Below are positions 9,060-18,406 of a stretch of DNA of 64,000 nt, piece after piece. Origin of the DNA: a bacterium (GTDB lineage: Bacteria; 4484-113; JAFGCY01). The notes beneath the pieces were generated by a model. It searched no databases. It saw only the letters and a program-made list of their open reading frames with translations, and was not told the DNA's origin. The stretch spans positions 58,602 to 122,601 of the forward strand of contig JAGRNT010000015.1 of the NCBI GenBank assembly GCA_020440605.1, read 5' to 3'. Each line of letters starts with the position of its first letter. The first letter of the stretch is position 1. The translations under genes and the position numbers were made by a program.

Positions 9060-10979
9060 CTACTTCAGAATGCTCAACTTGAGCGCTTCACTCAGCCTGG
9101 ATGTGAAGGCCGCGGGTAGTCCATTCAGGGTTCCCGCTTCCACCATCGAATAGGAGAATGACGACACGTTGTCGGTTGACGATGTGATCACGCTCGCGCT
9201 GGCCGGCCAGCTACTGCCGCTGCTGTCCAGTGCGCGGATGTACTTCGCCTCGGCGATTGTATGTGGAGTCAGCGAGGACCAGCTCAGGGCCGGATGGCCA
9301 AAGCTGTCATGGAAGGCCAGACTGAAGCTGAATGCGGTATCGGCGATCAGCTGCGGGCTGTCCCAGCTGCTGGCCGTGTCATCCGTGGACCGAATGATGT
9401 ACACATTGCTGAAATTCAGGTAGGCAATCGCCAGTTTGCCATCCAGCTCCGCCATGGTCGGGGGACAGCTGTCAAAAAGATCGGTCTGGATCACCAGTTC
9501 ATCCGCCTGCCAGCTGCTGCCCTGTACATCCGCAGCGCGGGCCAGGCGCAGTTGTGTGTCAGGTGATCCAAGTGGGGAATGTGCAAAGGCCACACAGGGC
9601 ACGCCGCCGAACACCATGAGGTTGGACTGCTCCTCGATTGTCACATCGAGCTCGCTGACCTTCACAGGGCTGCCCCAGGTATCGCCTTGATTGTCATTGG
9701 CCCGGACGTAGTAGAGGTAGTTCTTGCTTTCGGAGTGCACGAATTGCTGGAACAGCACAGCCGGATTGCCATCCACGACCGCCAGTCCGACCACCGCCTG
9801 CATCAGCTCCGTTTCCGGCAGCAATGCAGGTGTGCCCCAGGCCGTGCCAGCCGCATTCTGCGCCAGAACGAACCGGAGTTCGAAGTCTTCCGTCGCTCCT
9901 TCATCAATGTCCATCAGGTAGGCCACGCACGGCCTGCCCAGCAGCTTCGCGATGAACAGGTTCCGCAGGAAACCATTGCTGTCAATTGCACTCGGCCCCG
10001 CCGGCCAGCTGTTGCCGGTGCCATCCAGAGCGCGGGTGTAGCTCAGGCCGAAGTCATTTCCCGTATGCACGATCAGCGGAGCGCCGTCCGCGTGAAAATC
10101 CACCCTGCCGGCCACATAGGTATCAGTGTTGATCGCTGCCCCGCTGTCCTGCCAGCCTGACCCCGCGGTTACGACCACGAGGGCCATGCTGCTCGCCCCG
10201 CCGTCATCCGTGACCCGCAGCCTGACTGGATAGCTGCCCTCCTCGGTCACGTCGAAGCTGCCGGCCGGTGCCGTGGCCTCACTGATCTCGTAAGTCCCGT
10301 CATCATCCAGATCCAGCTCAAACAGCGTGATGCTCCCATCTGGATCGGAGCTGCTTCCCGCGTCATAGTTGACCGTGAACGGCGCTTCCCCAAATGCATT
10401 GTCAACATTCAGCACCGCCACCGGCGGCGCGTTTCCCGCAGGCGGAGTGCCGATCGCAAGCCGCTCAACCGTGGCCACAGCATCTTCGGCAACGAGCACT
10501 GCCACCAGGAATCCGCCGTCGGCTGCAATCATCCCGGAGGGATTGCCGAATGGAATGTTCTGGGTCGCAGCACTGTCCGCCTGCACGAATTTCCAGCGGC
10601 CGCTGCCGTAATCACTGAAGCCGACATACAGTCCGCCCACGACTGAGCTGCACTGCAGTACCAGTTCAGGCTCACCTGTGTAGTCTGGCAGGCTGAAGCT
10701 GTAGATTGCGAATGCAATCCCGCCTCCTGTTGAACCGCTGGCGGTAAGCACGCAGTTGTTTCCATCGATGGCCGCATGCTGACTGGGCAGTAGCGCGGAA
10801 TACTCCGCTCCATTCAGCTCCGCTCCGCTCGTTTCACTGCTGCTGCGCGCCAGACTGTCCAGCGGCGGGAGTTGCTGATGCAGCGTTGCAGGGTGCACCG
10901 GGCTGCTGGTGCCAGGCTGCAGGCCGGAGCTGCATCCTGCAAGAAACAGAATTATGATGAGAACAACTGCTGACTTCAT
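9060..10979 (-). CDS. PKD-domain lipoprotein with beta-propeller-like repeats
   Basis: 639 residues. A short signal peptide ends in the lipobox LAGC (Cys16), so this is an outer- or surface-anchored lipoprotein. Residues about 40-180 form a beta-rich domain containing SGRWKF and ends in a hydrophobic strand. A PKD domain follows (about 187-272; motif SSSDPDGSITLFELDLDDDG). The rest has at least five repeats of a (R)A-D-x-x-G-x-S-W type, as in beta-propellers. The same layout is seen in the lipoprotein at 33476-35578. It is one of two minus-strand genes lying between sdhA and sdhB. No enzyme motif is seen; ligand binding or adhesion is possible. Confidence 0.75.
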   Translation of the reverse strand: MKSAVVLIIILFLAGCSSGLQPGTSSPVHPATLHQQLPPLDSLARSSSETSGAELNGAEYSALLPSQHAAIDGNNCVLTASGSTGGGIAFAIYSFSLPDYTGEPELVLQCSSVVGGLYVGFSDYGSGRWKFVQADSAATQNIPFGNPSGMIAADGGFLVAVLVAEDAVATVERLAIGTPPAGNAPPVAVLNVDNAFGEAPFTVNYDAGSSSDPDGSITLFELDLDDDGTYEISEATAPAGSFDVTEEGSYPVRLRVTDDGGASSMALVVVTAGSGWQDSGAAINTDTYVAGRVDFHADGAPLIVHTGNDFGLSYTRALDGTGNSWPAGPSAIDSNGFLRNLFIAKLLGRPCVAYLMDIDEGATEDFELRFVLAQNAAGTAWGTPALLPETELMQAVVGLAVVDGNPAVLFQQFVHSESKNYLYYVRANDNQGDTWGSPVKVSELDVTIEEQSNLMVFGGVPCVAFAHSPLGSPDTQLRLARAADVQGSSWQADELVIQTDLFDSCPPTMAELDGKLAIAYLNFSNVYIIRSTDDTASSWDSPQLIADTAFSFSLAFHDSFGHPALSWSSLTPHTIAEAKYIRALDSSGSSWPASASVITSSTDNVSSFSYSMVEAGTLNGLPAAFTSRLSEALKLSILK

Positions 10980-11079
10980 TGATTAAACCTGTCTGGCTGG
11001 ATTGGCACGGATATTCTACTATGCCTGGTCTCTGCCTGGACATGCTGCCAGTCCGGATCCTGAGTCTGTCGGCTTTCCC

Positions 11080-13740
11080 TCACAGCAATCTGGCAAACTC
11101 CCGGCGGAAGTCCTCCTGCACAGCCTGCGCCAGCAGGTAGGCACTGTGGTTGACAACCGGCGCCGCGCCGAGCGGCAGCTGCCTGTTGACCGGTCCCTTG
11201 TCACCGGCCTGCCACAGCACCTTGGCACTCACCACATCCCCGCGATGCCACCAGTTCAGCCAGCGGCACTGCTTGAAGGGCCCGGCACAGCCGTGGCGGT
11301 AGAGCGCCTGGCTGACGACGCGGTCGAAAACCGGCTTGCCTGAATGCAGGGCATTGAAGGACATGTTGATCGTGTCCAGCGGGCAGCCGAAGGTCACGAA
11401 CAGCCGCAGGCGGCGCTGCATCTCCCGCGTCATCCAGCGGTTGCCATGCCGGCCGGCCTTGTCCCCATCCAGCTGCAGCTTGTCAATCTCATGCAGGCGT
11501 TCGAAGTAGCGGCACAGTGCCTGGTAGGCCACCACGGTGCCGAGGCTGTGCGCCATCACGATCAGATCCTGGCCCTGCTGGCGCTGGATCTCACTGTGCT
11601 GGTGCGCGGCATTCGCGGGATTCGGCGCGAGATCGTAACCGAAGAATCGCTCCAGGTTTTCCTCTGACAACTGCAGGATCCGCGTGCGCAGGGCGAACAT
11701 CCGGTCATTCTCATCAGTGGAGACGAAGGCCGCCACGTCCCCGAGATACTCCCGGATGAACAGCAGACCGCGCCGGATCAGGGAAACCCAGGTCACGAGC
11801 AGGATCAGCAGCAGCGAAAGCGTGGCGGCTTCCCGGCCGAAGGCCAGATCCCCGCGCAGGGCCAGTGAGATTGCCAGCAGCCCGCAGCCGTAACCCAGCA
11901 TGCGCGGCAGACCGACTTCATTCTTGATCAGTCGCCAGCCCATCATCCCGACCAGCGCCAGCAGGGATGCCAGCGGCAGCGAGATCGCAGCCCAGGCCCA
12001 GACCCGCAGTGCGGGGAAACCGGACGGGACATCCGCCGTTGCCAGGCAGGCCTGCAGTTGCCCCCAGTGGTTGCGGCAGCCTCCGGCGATCATGAAGTAG
12101 GCCAGCACGCCGAAGGTGAGGTACATCAGCATGAACCAGTACCAGTCGGCACTGCGGACGGCGGGCCGCTGCAGGTCCTGGCGGCTGAGCGGAGTATTGA
12201 CACTGTTGGCAAGTACTGAGCTGCCGACATGGTTCAGCACTACCGGCAAGAGCGTTGCCAGGATTGCCAGCCAGCCCCGCCAGTCCAGCAGCGGAGCACC
12301 GCTGAGCAGGGCCGGCTCAGCGATCAGTGCGCGCATGCCCGGCCAGTTGAGCGTCAGCCAGTCGCGCATCCCTTCCACTGCCGGAAGGATGTATCCCAGA
12401 TGCAGTACCCAGACCGCCAGCCAGCCCACTACGAGGGCGGAAAGCCCCATCACCAGGAGCGGCAGCACCACGATCACCAGCGCCAGTCTCAGCAGCAGCC
12501 AGCTCAGGCGCCAGACGTCGCTGATTGATTCCAGCTGGCCATAGTCATCGCGACGGCAGCGCTCACGCTGCTGCTCCTTGTCCTTCCGTCTGGCGAGAGG
12601 CATTGTCACGAGAGCCCTGACGATCGAACTCAGGCCGCCGATCAGCCACATGATCGTGCGCCGCGCCCGCGCCGTGCCGCTGGCAATCGGAGCCCAGTAG
12701 ACCTCCGAGGCATGGATCACCAGTTCCTGGTGGCTGCCCATCCGCGCGGCAACAGCCGGATGCAGCTGCTCCCGCTCGAGCTTCAGGTGCACCTCCCTGT
12801 CTCCCCTGCGCCGCTGTGTATTCAGTTCCGGGATCAGCACCGCCTTGTTGCCAAACAGTACATCGCGCGGCTTTTCGCAGAGGCTGAAGATCAGGAAGTT
12901 GACAAGCTCATCCAGTGTCATGTAGCGGTTCTGCAGGCCCATGCCATGGAACAGTGCGATGTCAAACCTGCGTCGCTCCGCTGTCTCGTCCACGGCTGGC
13001 TGGACCTGCTCCGCCTCCGCCATCAGCAGCTGCTTCCCGAAGAGCTCCAGCAGTTCCTGCCAGGCCTTATCTGCGGAATCCTGATGGTGGCCCATCCGCT
13101 CGCTGAGCTGCAGCTCAACATCCGTGAAGGCATGCCCGGCCTCCGGATACTGCTCCAGGTGAATGCGCACGCCTGCATCATGCCAGCGCCCGACCAGCTG
13201 CTTGACGAAGTCCAGGCTGGCAACACCGTCGCGACCACCATGGCAGACCAGACAGCTGGCCTGTGTGGATCCCCGTTCCGGCGGGGCCAGGCGGCTCGGT
13301 CCCATGTGGAAGATCCCGGCAGCCCTGATCTCAGGCATGCACCTGAGCATGTTCAGCACACCGACCCCGCCTGCGCAGAAGCCGATCATCCCCAGCCGGC
13401 TTATACACGCCTCGGGCTGCTTGCAGAGGCCATCATATGCGGCCCAGACCCGGCGCTGGTAAATCCGGAAGTTCAGCTGGTACCAGCCACAGCGGATGAA
13501 ATGCCAGATTCTGCCATGGGCTTCATCACGCCTGCCGTATATATCCACCACGAACGCGGCATAGCCCGCCTCCGCCAGCTTGCGGGCATGCCGCTCCTCA
13601 TTGCCCTGCGGGCCGCGAAACGCCGGCAGTATGAGCACGGCCGGACGAGCACCTTCGAGATCGGATCTGAAGTAAAGTCTGCCGCGCAGTTTCGCCCGGC
13701 CATCCCTGTATTCAATATCCCGCTCGCTGACTACTGGCAT
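11080..13740 (-). CDS. Dienelactone hydrolase fused to a membrane-interrupted second hydrolase
   Basis: 886 residues from the ATG at 13740, chosen for the ACGGAG seven bases upstream. Residues 1-240 are a dienelactone-hydrolase domain with triad Cys122 (IGFCAGG), Asp171 (HGGRDG) and His203 (GHAF). A second alpha/beta-hydrolase-like part begins with DIALFHGMG (near 260) and resumes near 720-735 with the nucleophile elbow VMAHSLGTV. Between them lie about seven or eight hydrophobic helices (about 360-680). The C-terminal part has a histidine in the usual place near VVNHSAYL. It may therefore be two hydrolases joined on one membrane protein. The domain order is unusual; the substrate is unknown. 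Confidence 0.7.
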   Translation of the reverse strand: MPVVSERDIEYRDGRAKLRGRLYFRSDLEGARPAVLILPAFRGPQGNEERHARKLAEAGYAAFVVDIYGRRDEAHGRIWHFIRCGWYQLNFRIYQRRVWAAYDGLCKQPEACISRLGMIGFCAGGVGVLNMLRCMPEIRAAGIFHMGPSRLAPPERGSTQASCLVCHGGRDGVASLDFVKQLVGRWHDAGVRIHLEQYPEAGHAFTDVELQLSERMGHHQDSADKAWQELLELFGKQLLMAEAEQVQPAVDETAERRRFDIALFHGMGLQNRYMTLDELVNFLIFSLCEKPRDVLFGNKAVLIPELNTQRRRGDREVHLKLEREQLHPAVAARMGSHQELVIHASEVYWAPIASGTARARRTIMWLIGGLSSIVRALVTMPLARRKDKEQQRERCRRDDYGQLESISDVWRLSWLLLRLALVIVVLPLLVMGLSALVVGWLAVWVLHLGYILPAVEGMRDWLTLNWPGMRALIAEPALLSGAPLLDWRGWLAILATLLPVVLNHVGSSVLANSVNTPLSRQDLQRPAVRSADWYWFMLMYLTFGVLAYFMIAGGCRNHWGQLQACLATADVPSGFPALRVWAWAAISLPLASLLALVGMMGWRLIKNEVGLPRMLGYGCGLLAISLALRGDLAFGREAATLSLLLILLVTWVSLIRRGLLFIREYLGDVAAFVSTDENDRMFALRTRILQLSEENLERFFGYDLAPNPANAAHQHSEIQRQQGQDLIVMAHSLGTVVAYQALCRYFERLHEIDKLQLDGDKAGRHGNRWMTREMQRRLRLFVTFGCPLDTINMSFNALHSGKPVFDRVVSQALYRHGCAGPFKQCRWLNWWHRGDVVSAKVLWQAGDKGPVNRQLPLGAAPVVNHSAYLLAQAVQEDFRREFARLL

Positions 13741-13943
13741 CCCTTGCTCCGTTCTGCAATTTAACCCGGCATTGATCTGAGGGTAGCACAGCCTCTGTCC
13801 GGACATGTGCAGTATTCCTCATCAGTCTCTCAATCCCGGCTCAGGAGAGCGGCCCCGGCAGGGGAAAGGCAGCTCCCGGTGTTAAGCTATTACTCACTCC
13901 GGAAGGGCCCACGGGCCATCCGGGCCTGACAAGGACGTTTGCA

Positions 13944-14702
13944 ATGGCACAGACAGTACGAGTCAAGGTGCGCCGCCAGGATGAGCCCGGCGCCAAGTCT
14001 TACTGGCAGGAGTTCGATGTCCCCTGGACACCGGGCATGAACGCGCTGTCCTGCCTGCAGGAGATCCAGAAGAACCCCGTCACCGCCGATGGCAAGGCCG
14101 TCGCCGCCGTGGTCTGGGAAAGCTCCTGCCTCGAGGAGGTCTGCGGGGCCTGCAGCATGCGCATCAACGGTATCCCGCGCCAGGGCTGCAGCTACCTCGT
14201 GCACGAGGGCGAGCAGCTTGTCCTCGAACCGATGAGCACCTTCCCCGTGGTCCGCGACCTGATCATCGACCGTGAGCGGATGTTCCAGGCTCTGCTGGAG
14301 AGCCACTCCTGGATCGACATCGACGGCACGCATGATCTCGGCCCCGGTCCGCGCCAGAGTCCGAAGGACCAGAGCTGGATGTACGTGCTCAGCCGCTGCA
14401 TGACCTGCGGCTGCTGCCTTGATGCCTGCCCGCAGGTCAATGACCACAGCGAGTTCGTGGGCCCGAGCGTGATCAGCCAGGTGCGCCTGTTCAATGCCCA
14501 CCCCTCCGGGAAGATGCACGCCGACAAGCGCCTCGATTACCTGATGCAGCCCGGCGGGATCGCGGACTGCGGCAATGCCCAGAACTGCGTGAAGGTCTGC
14601 CCGAAGGAGATCCCGCTCACCCAGAGCATCGCGGAACTCGGCAAGGCCACCCTCGCCTACGGCATGAAGCGCTTCTTCCACAAGGCTGACCTGGAGATGT
14701 AA
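13944..14702 (+). CDS. sdhB: Succinate dehydrogenase iron-sulfur subunit
   Basis: Electron-transfer subunit of complex II, 252 residues. Cys62, Cys67, Cys70 and Cys82 hold the [2Fe-2S] cluster; Cys152, Cys155, Cys158 and Cys219 the [4Fe-4S]; Cys162, Cys209 and Cys215 the [3Fe-4S] cluster. An AAGGAC precedes the ATG. Separated from sdhA by an array of hairpin modules and two oppositely directed genes, so it must have its own promoter; a TATTAC near 13889 is a weak candidate. Confidence 0.94.
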   Translation: MAQTVRVKVRRQDEPGAKSYWQEFDVPWTPGMNALSCLQEIQKNPVTADGKAVAAVVWESSCLEEVCGACSMRINGIPRQGCSYLVHEGEQLVLEPMSTFPVVRDLIIDRERMFQALLESHSWIDIDGTHDLGPGPRQSPKDQSWMYVLSRCMTCGCCLDACPQVNDHSEFVGPSVISQVRLFNAHPSGKMHADKRLDYLMQPGGIADCGNAQNCVKVCPKEIPLTQSIAELGKATLAYGMKRFFHKADLEM

Positions 14703-14903
14703 CGGAGGCCCGGAGCAATCCGGGCAATGGAGGCCGAAGCTTGCTTCTGCAATGGAGACCCCATGCAATCCTGGCAAGGGAGGCGGAAGCTTGCTTCCGC
14801 AATGGAGACCCAGGCAATCCGGATTAGGGAGGCGGAAGCTTGCTTCCGCAATGGAGACCCCATGCAATCCTGGCAAGAGAGGCCTGATGTCAGTCAGGCA
14901 ACG
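14703..14903. repeat. Array of GGAG-hairpin modules after sdhB
   Basis: About eight units, starting at the sdhB stop: CCCGGAGCAATCCGGG, CCGAAGCTTGCTTCTG, two copies of CGGAAGCTTGCTTCCG, two of CCCATGCAATCCTGG and CCTGATGTCAGTCAGG, spaced by CAATGGAG/CAAGGGAG linkers. Confidence 0.8.
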
Positions 14904-15098
14904 AACCTGCGGCGCTATCCCCACATTGGATGCACCACCACAGCTCTATTTCCTGCCACATAGTTCGACCTTCGTGTACATATGTGAACTCTGCCAAGCT
15001 GTTGAACGTTGTAGTGCAAGGCAAGGATGTTCCTCATAAATCCTGGCAATCCTCATCCGCAATTCTGTCTAGTTGCTTCCGGAAAACCGTGACTTGCT
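14904..15098. other. Gap without a recognisable gene
   Basis: No coding frame with convincing features. The stretch is less GC-rich than its surroundings and leads into a strong plus-strand terminator, so it could be the 3' leader of the sdhB transcript or an unrecognised small RNA. Confidence 0.4.
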
Positions 15099-15128
15099 TG
15101 AGGGGCTGCTGAGGCAGCCCCTTTGTTT
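15099..15128 (+). terminator. Rho-independent terminator (plus strand)
   Basis: GGGGCTGC-TGAG-GCAGCCCC (15102-15121), a perfect eight-pair stem followed by TTTGTTTT. It would end transcripts coming from sdhB. Confidence 0.85.
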
Positions 15129-15174
15129 TCGGGCGATTGCCAGCCGCAGGCCGGCTCCGGGCGGAGTCTCAACG

Positions 15175-15978
15175 TTACCTGTTCTCGACCAGCGCCAGGC
15201 TGGCCCTGCCTTCCTGTCCGCTTTCCACATCGTAGGGCACGACGAAGTAGCGGTAGGTTCCGGCAGTGGTGATGATGTCGTCAAAGCTGTAGCGCACGGT
15301 CTGCTTGCCGCCGCCGCCGGACTCGTAGCGGCCGATCGTGTACGGCAGCGAGGGATCCTGCGGGTGTGCCAGCATGAAGTAGGCCGGAGAATCCGGGGCC
15401 AGCCTGTAGATCCTGTAGCCGTCGATGCTCTCCCCGAAGTGCTGGGCGATAACTGTCAGGTCGGACAGCCCGATCTCCCCGCTGGCATCGCCGTCAATCC
15501 GTGCCATGCGCCAGTTCATGCTTGTCTCCTCGCCCGCCGGCACATTCAGACTCTCGGTCCCGGTAACCGTCCGGTCATAGTAGACCCGCCTGCCGAAGTT
15601 CTGGGCCAGTGTTGCCAGGTCGCTGGCCAGCACCTCTCCGTTCTGGTCATAGTCCCCCAGCAGGCGTTCCGTCCAGCGCAGCTGGATCCGCATCGGCTCC
15701 GGTCCTTCCACCCCATCAGGGTCATAGGGCTGGGCCGTCAGGTCGAACACCGCATTCCCACTGCCCTGCGGCGGTGACGAGGAAATCCGCTCGGGATCCA
15801 GCCCCCTGCGCTGCAGTTCCAGCTCAAGGGCTTCCTGCAGCTGCAGCTGGTCTGTAGCGATTGTGGGTGCGGTCTGAACCTGATCGGATGGATTGAAGTT
15901 CTCCGTGCCCTGCCCTGCAGCGCAGCCCGCCATGATCATCCCCGCGGCAGCCATGCCGCATACTGCCAGTCTTCCCAA
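15175..15978 (-). CDS. Lipoprotein with dockerin-like calcium-binding repeats
   Basis: 267 residues from a TTG at 15978 that follows GGGAGGACTGAC. The signal peptide ends in MAGC (lipobox). A helical ELELQRRGLD segment is followed by a beta strand and two dockerin-type EF-hand-like repeats: GDYDQNGEVLASDLATLAQ and DGDASGEIGLSDLTVIAQ, each with the Asp/Asn spacing of calcium loops. The C-terminal 80 residues look like an FN3-type beta sandwich (GYRIYR... YRYFVVPYD). The lipoprotein at 57366-59099 has the same layout. No cohesin is seen in the window, so the role of these modules is unclear. Confidence 0.75.
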   Translation of the reverse strand: MGRLAVCGMAAAGMIMAGCAAGQGTENFNPSDQVQTAPTIATDQLQLQEALELELQRRGLDPERISSSPPQGSGNAVFDLTAQPYDPDGVEGPEPMRIQLRWTERLLGDYDQNGEVLASDLATLAQNFGRRVYYDRTVTGTESLNVPAGEETSMNWRMARIDGDASGEIGLSDLTVIAQHFGESIDGYRIYRLAPDSPAYFMLAHPQDPSLPYTIGRYESGGGGKQTVRYSFDDIITTAGTYRYFVVPYDVESGQEGRASLALVENR

Positions 15979-16260
15979 GTCAGTCCTCCCTCGCGGCTGC
16001 CGGAGCGCCGCATCAAGTTCCAGCCGGATTGCGTTTCCAGTGAAGCTTAACCGAGAACAGCCTGCACCGCATGCCTCACTTGTCCGGATTTCCTGGGAAA
16101 CAGTCAGTTTTCTCCAGTGATCACAGGCTCATTCCAACCGGAACTTCACCCAATGCTGCCTCCTTCTGCACTGTCCGTCAGTCCCGATGCGGTTATCACT
16201 TGTCAATTCAGAGATCACCCATCCGCGATATGGCACTGGGTTGATCCGGAGGAAACATAC

Positions 16261-16668
16261 ATGACCCTGATCAAGTGGAATGACGATCTTTCAACCGGTG
16301 TGGGATTCGTTGACAATGAGCACAAGGCCCTCGTCAACATGATCAATGAGCTCAATGACGCGATGCTGCAGAAGCACGGCAAGGAAGTTGTCGGCAACAT
16401 CATCAGTCGCATGGCGGCCTACGCCCGGAACCATTTCGAGCATGAGGAGAAGGAGATGAAGGCCTGCAACTTCAGCGGCTATGCCGCACACAAGAAGGAG
16501 CATGATGACTTCATCGCCAAGGTGGCTGAGCTGAAGACGGAGCTCGACGAGGGCCGCATCATGGTCACGACCGACACGATGAAGTTCCTCAAGAGCTGGC
16601 TGACCAGCCACATCATGATCACTGACAAGCTCTATGTTGACAGCTTCGTCTCGCATGGCGTGCATTAG
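16261..16668 (+). CDS. Bacteriohemerythrin
   Basis: A 135-residue oxygen-binding non-haem di-iron protein. The start at 16261 follows GGAGGAAAC; the frame extends upstream without such a site. All seven iron ligands of the family are in place: His21, His58, Glu62, His77, His81, His117 and Asp122. It stands alone between convergent or unrelated genes, so its role (oxygen storage, delivery or sensing) cannot be told from context. Confidence 0.92.
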   Translation: MTLIKWNDDLSTGVGFVDNEHKALVNMINELNDAMLQKHGKEVVGNIISRMAAYARNHFEHEEKEMKACNFSGYAAHKKEHDDFIAKVAELKTELDEGRIMVTTDTMKFLKSWLTSHIMITDKLYVDSFVSHGVH

Positions 16669-17011
16669 GGAGTGATCCGTAGCCAGTGGTCCGTAGTCAG
16701 TGGTCCGTGGCCAGTAGTGGCGGCAGCATGCTGCCGTGCTCCCGGAACCTGGAATATGGACACCCGTAGCGGCGGCATCCTGCCGCCGACCATCCAGCGC
16801 CTGGAAGGCGCCGCTACGGTAGCAGGCCGTTTACGGCCTGATCCAGCATTTACGGCCTGACCCGGCGTAAACGCCGGGCTACCGTAAACCCGACCCGGAC
16901 ACGCGAATGCGTGGCCGCAGGGTCAGACTGCCGAGCGCTTGCGCGAGGCAGAAAATCAAAAGGGGCCGCGCCAAGGCAGCCCCTTTTCCACTCATCTACC
17001 GCGCCTGCGGT
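16669..17011. repeat. Intergenic mosaic: heptamer repeats and hairpins
   Basis: No gene. 16680-16715 has CAGTGGTC/CAGTAGT-type heptamers. 16765-16895 has several small hairpins (GGCGGCATCCTGCCGCC, GGCCGTTTACGGCC, CGGCGTAAACGCCG). 16924-16955 has the unit CAGAC-TGCC-GAGCGCTTGCGCGA-GGCA-GAA, related to two copies at 49332-49449. A terminator follows. Confidence 0.7.
16958..16987. terminator. Bidirectional terminator
   Basis: AAAAGGGGC and GCCCCTTTT flank a 12-base loop, with runs of A before and T after. It lies between the hemerythrin gene and the converging glutaredoxin-like gene and can serve both. Confidence 0.75.
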
Positions 17012-17254
17012 TCAGCTGATCCCCATTGCGGCGGCCAGTTCATCCTCGGTGGGATCGCACAGCAGGCGTCCCCCGACCATGATGGCGGGCAGGCTGATCG
17101 CCTCCTGCGTTCCGGCCAGTGACCTCAGTTGCTGGGCGACCTGCTGGTCGCTCATGACATCGAGGTATTCATACGGCACCGCGTAGCTGTCCAGGAAGAA
17201 CAATCCGACCTGGCACTCCACGCATTCGCCCGATCCAAAGAACTTCACATCCAT
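17012..17254 (-). CDS. Glutaredoxin-like protein
   Basis: 80 residues of the thioredoxin/glutaredoxin fold. GECVEC at 9-14 is the CxxC active site and SLPAIMVGG near 54-62 holds the cis-proline. Short length and sequence resemble NrdH/GrxC-like small glutaredoxins; its reductase partner is not visible. AGGTGGG precedes the ATG and a TATAAT lies about 40 bases upstream. Confidence 0.8.
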   Translation of the reverse strand: MDVKFFGSGECVECQVGLFFLDSYAVPYEYLDVMSDQQVAQQLRSLAGTQEAISLPAIMVGGRLLCDPTEDELAAAMGIS

Positions 17255-17294
17255 CGCTAACCCACCTGCGATTAAATATCCATCAACCGCGAAT

Positions 17295-17300
17295 ATTATA
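17295..17300 (-). promoter_or_regulatory. Probable -10 box of the glutaredoxin-like gene
   Basis: TATAAT on the minus strand, 40 bases before the start codon. No good -35 hexamer at normal spacing. Confidence 0.4.
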
Positions 17301-17424
17301 CGTAGATTGAATGTGATTGGGGACTGTCAATTCCGGCATTTTTGCCAGTTTTTGCTGACAACGTGAATCGGTCAGGCCTCATGCGGTCTGGACCGCTTGT
17401 CAGTTGCCGGATTATGACGGGGGA

Positions 17425-18291
17425 TCAGTACTTGTGGAAGCCGCTGCGGTTCTTGCGTCCCAGCCTGCCACCCTTGACATACTGCTTGACGGTGCGCGGC
17501 GTCATGAAATGATGGCGACCGGTTTCGCGGTAGATGCTGTCACAGGTATGCTGGTAGGTGTCGAGGCCGACGAGATCCGCCAGCCTGAAGGGACCGAGCG
17601 GGAAGCCCGCGCCGAGCTTCATTGCGGTGTCGATGTCCTCAATGCTGGCAGCACCTTCCTCGTAGAGGTTCATCGCCTCATTCATCATCGCCGTGAGGAT
17701 CCGGTTGACGATGAAGCCCGGAGTCTCCTTGACGCGGATGCCGGTCTTGCCCATTGCCTTTGCCAGTTCCTCAGTGCGGCTGATCGTCTCCTCCCCGGTA
17801 TTCAGCCCGGGAATCACCTCGACGAGCGCCATCGCGGTCGGCGGGTTGAAGAAGTGCATGCCGATCACGCGCTCCTGGCAGTCCGTGGCGGCGGCGATCT
17901 GCGTGATGCCGTAGCTGCTGGTGTTGGTGGCCAGCACGCAGTCCGGACTGCAGACTGAGGCCAGTTCACCGAAGATCGCATGCTTGAGTTCCAGCACTTC
18001 CGGAGCGGATTCGATCACGAAGCTGCAGCCGGCAAGACTGCTCAGTTCGGTGGCGGGATGGATGCGCTCGATGATCGCCTGACGGCCTTCGTCAGTGGAC
18101 AGTTCCGCGTGTGCAAAGTGCTTCTCATCGCGCGAGAGCATCCTGAGCACCTTCCCCAGGCGCGTGATCACGGGCTGCATTTTTTCCACATCGCGGGCCA
18201 CCGCGGTCACTTCATAACCGGCCATGGCACCTAGCAGGGCAATCTCGCTGCCCATCAGCCCGAATCCGATAACTCCCATGGAGCGCGACAT
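17425..18291 (-). CDS. 3-hydroxyacyl-CoA (3-hydroxybutyryl-CoA) dehydrogenase
   Basis: 288 residues; oxidises L-3-hydroxyacyl-CoA with NAD in beta-oxidation or the butanoyl pathway. The start at 18291 follows AAGGAGGAAGCTGG. The Rossmann motif is GFGLMGSEIA (about 8-17), the catalytic His lies in GMHFFNPPT with Glu in the preceding ESAPE, and the C-terminal domain has PGFIVNRIL and FPLGPFRLADLVGLD. Length and domains fit the HbdH/PaaH single-function family. No thiolase or enoyl-CoA hydratase is nearby. Confidence 0.9.
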   Translation of the reverse strand: MSRSMGVIGFGLMGSEIALLGAMAGYEVTAVARDVEKMQPVITRLGKVLRMLSRDEKHFAHAELSTDEGRQAIIERIHPATELSSLAGCSFVIESAPEVLELKHAIFGELASVCSPDCVLATNTSSYGITQIAAATDCQERVIGMHFFNPPTAMALVEVIPGLNTGEETISRTEELAKAMGKTGIRVKETPGFIVNRILTAMMNEAMNLYEEGAASIEDIDTAMKLGAGFPLGPFRLADLVGLDTYQHTCDSIYRETGRHHFMTPRTVKQYVKGGRLGRKNRSGFHKY

Positions 18292-18393
18292 CCAGCTTCC
18301 TCCTTGCAATCGCATCAATAGTCTAGCATCCAGTCCTGCAGCTCCAGTGCGGGTGCGGGCTGCCGATAAACAGGACATGTCCGGCCTTGGTTG

Positions 18394-18399
18394 TATAAT
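18394..18399 (+). promoter_or_regulatory. -10 box of a leaderless promoter
   Basis: TATAAT seven bases before the ATG at 18407, with no room for a ribosome binding site. Confidence 0.55.
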
Positions 18400-18406
18400 T
18401 CCAGTG

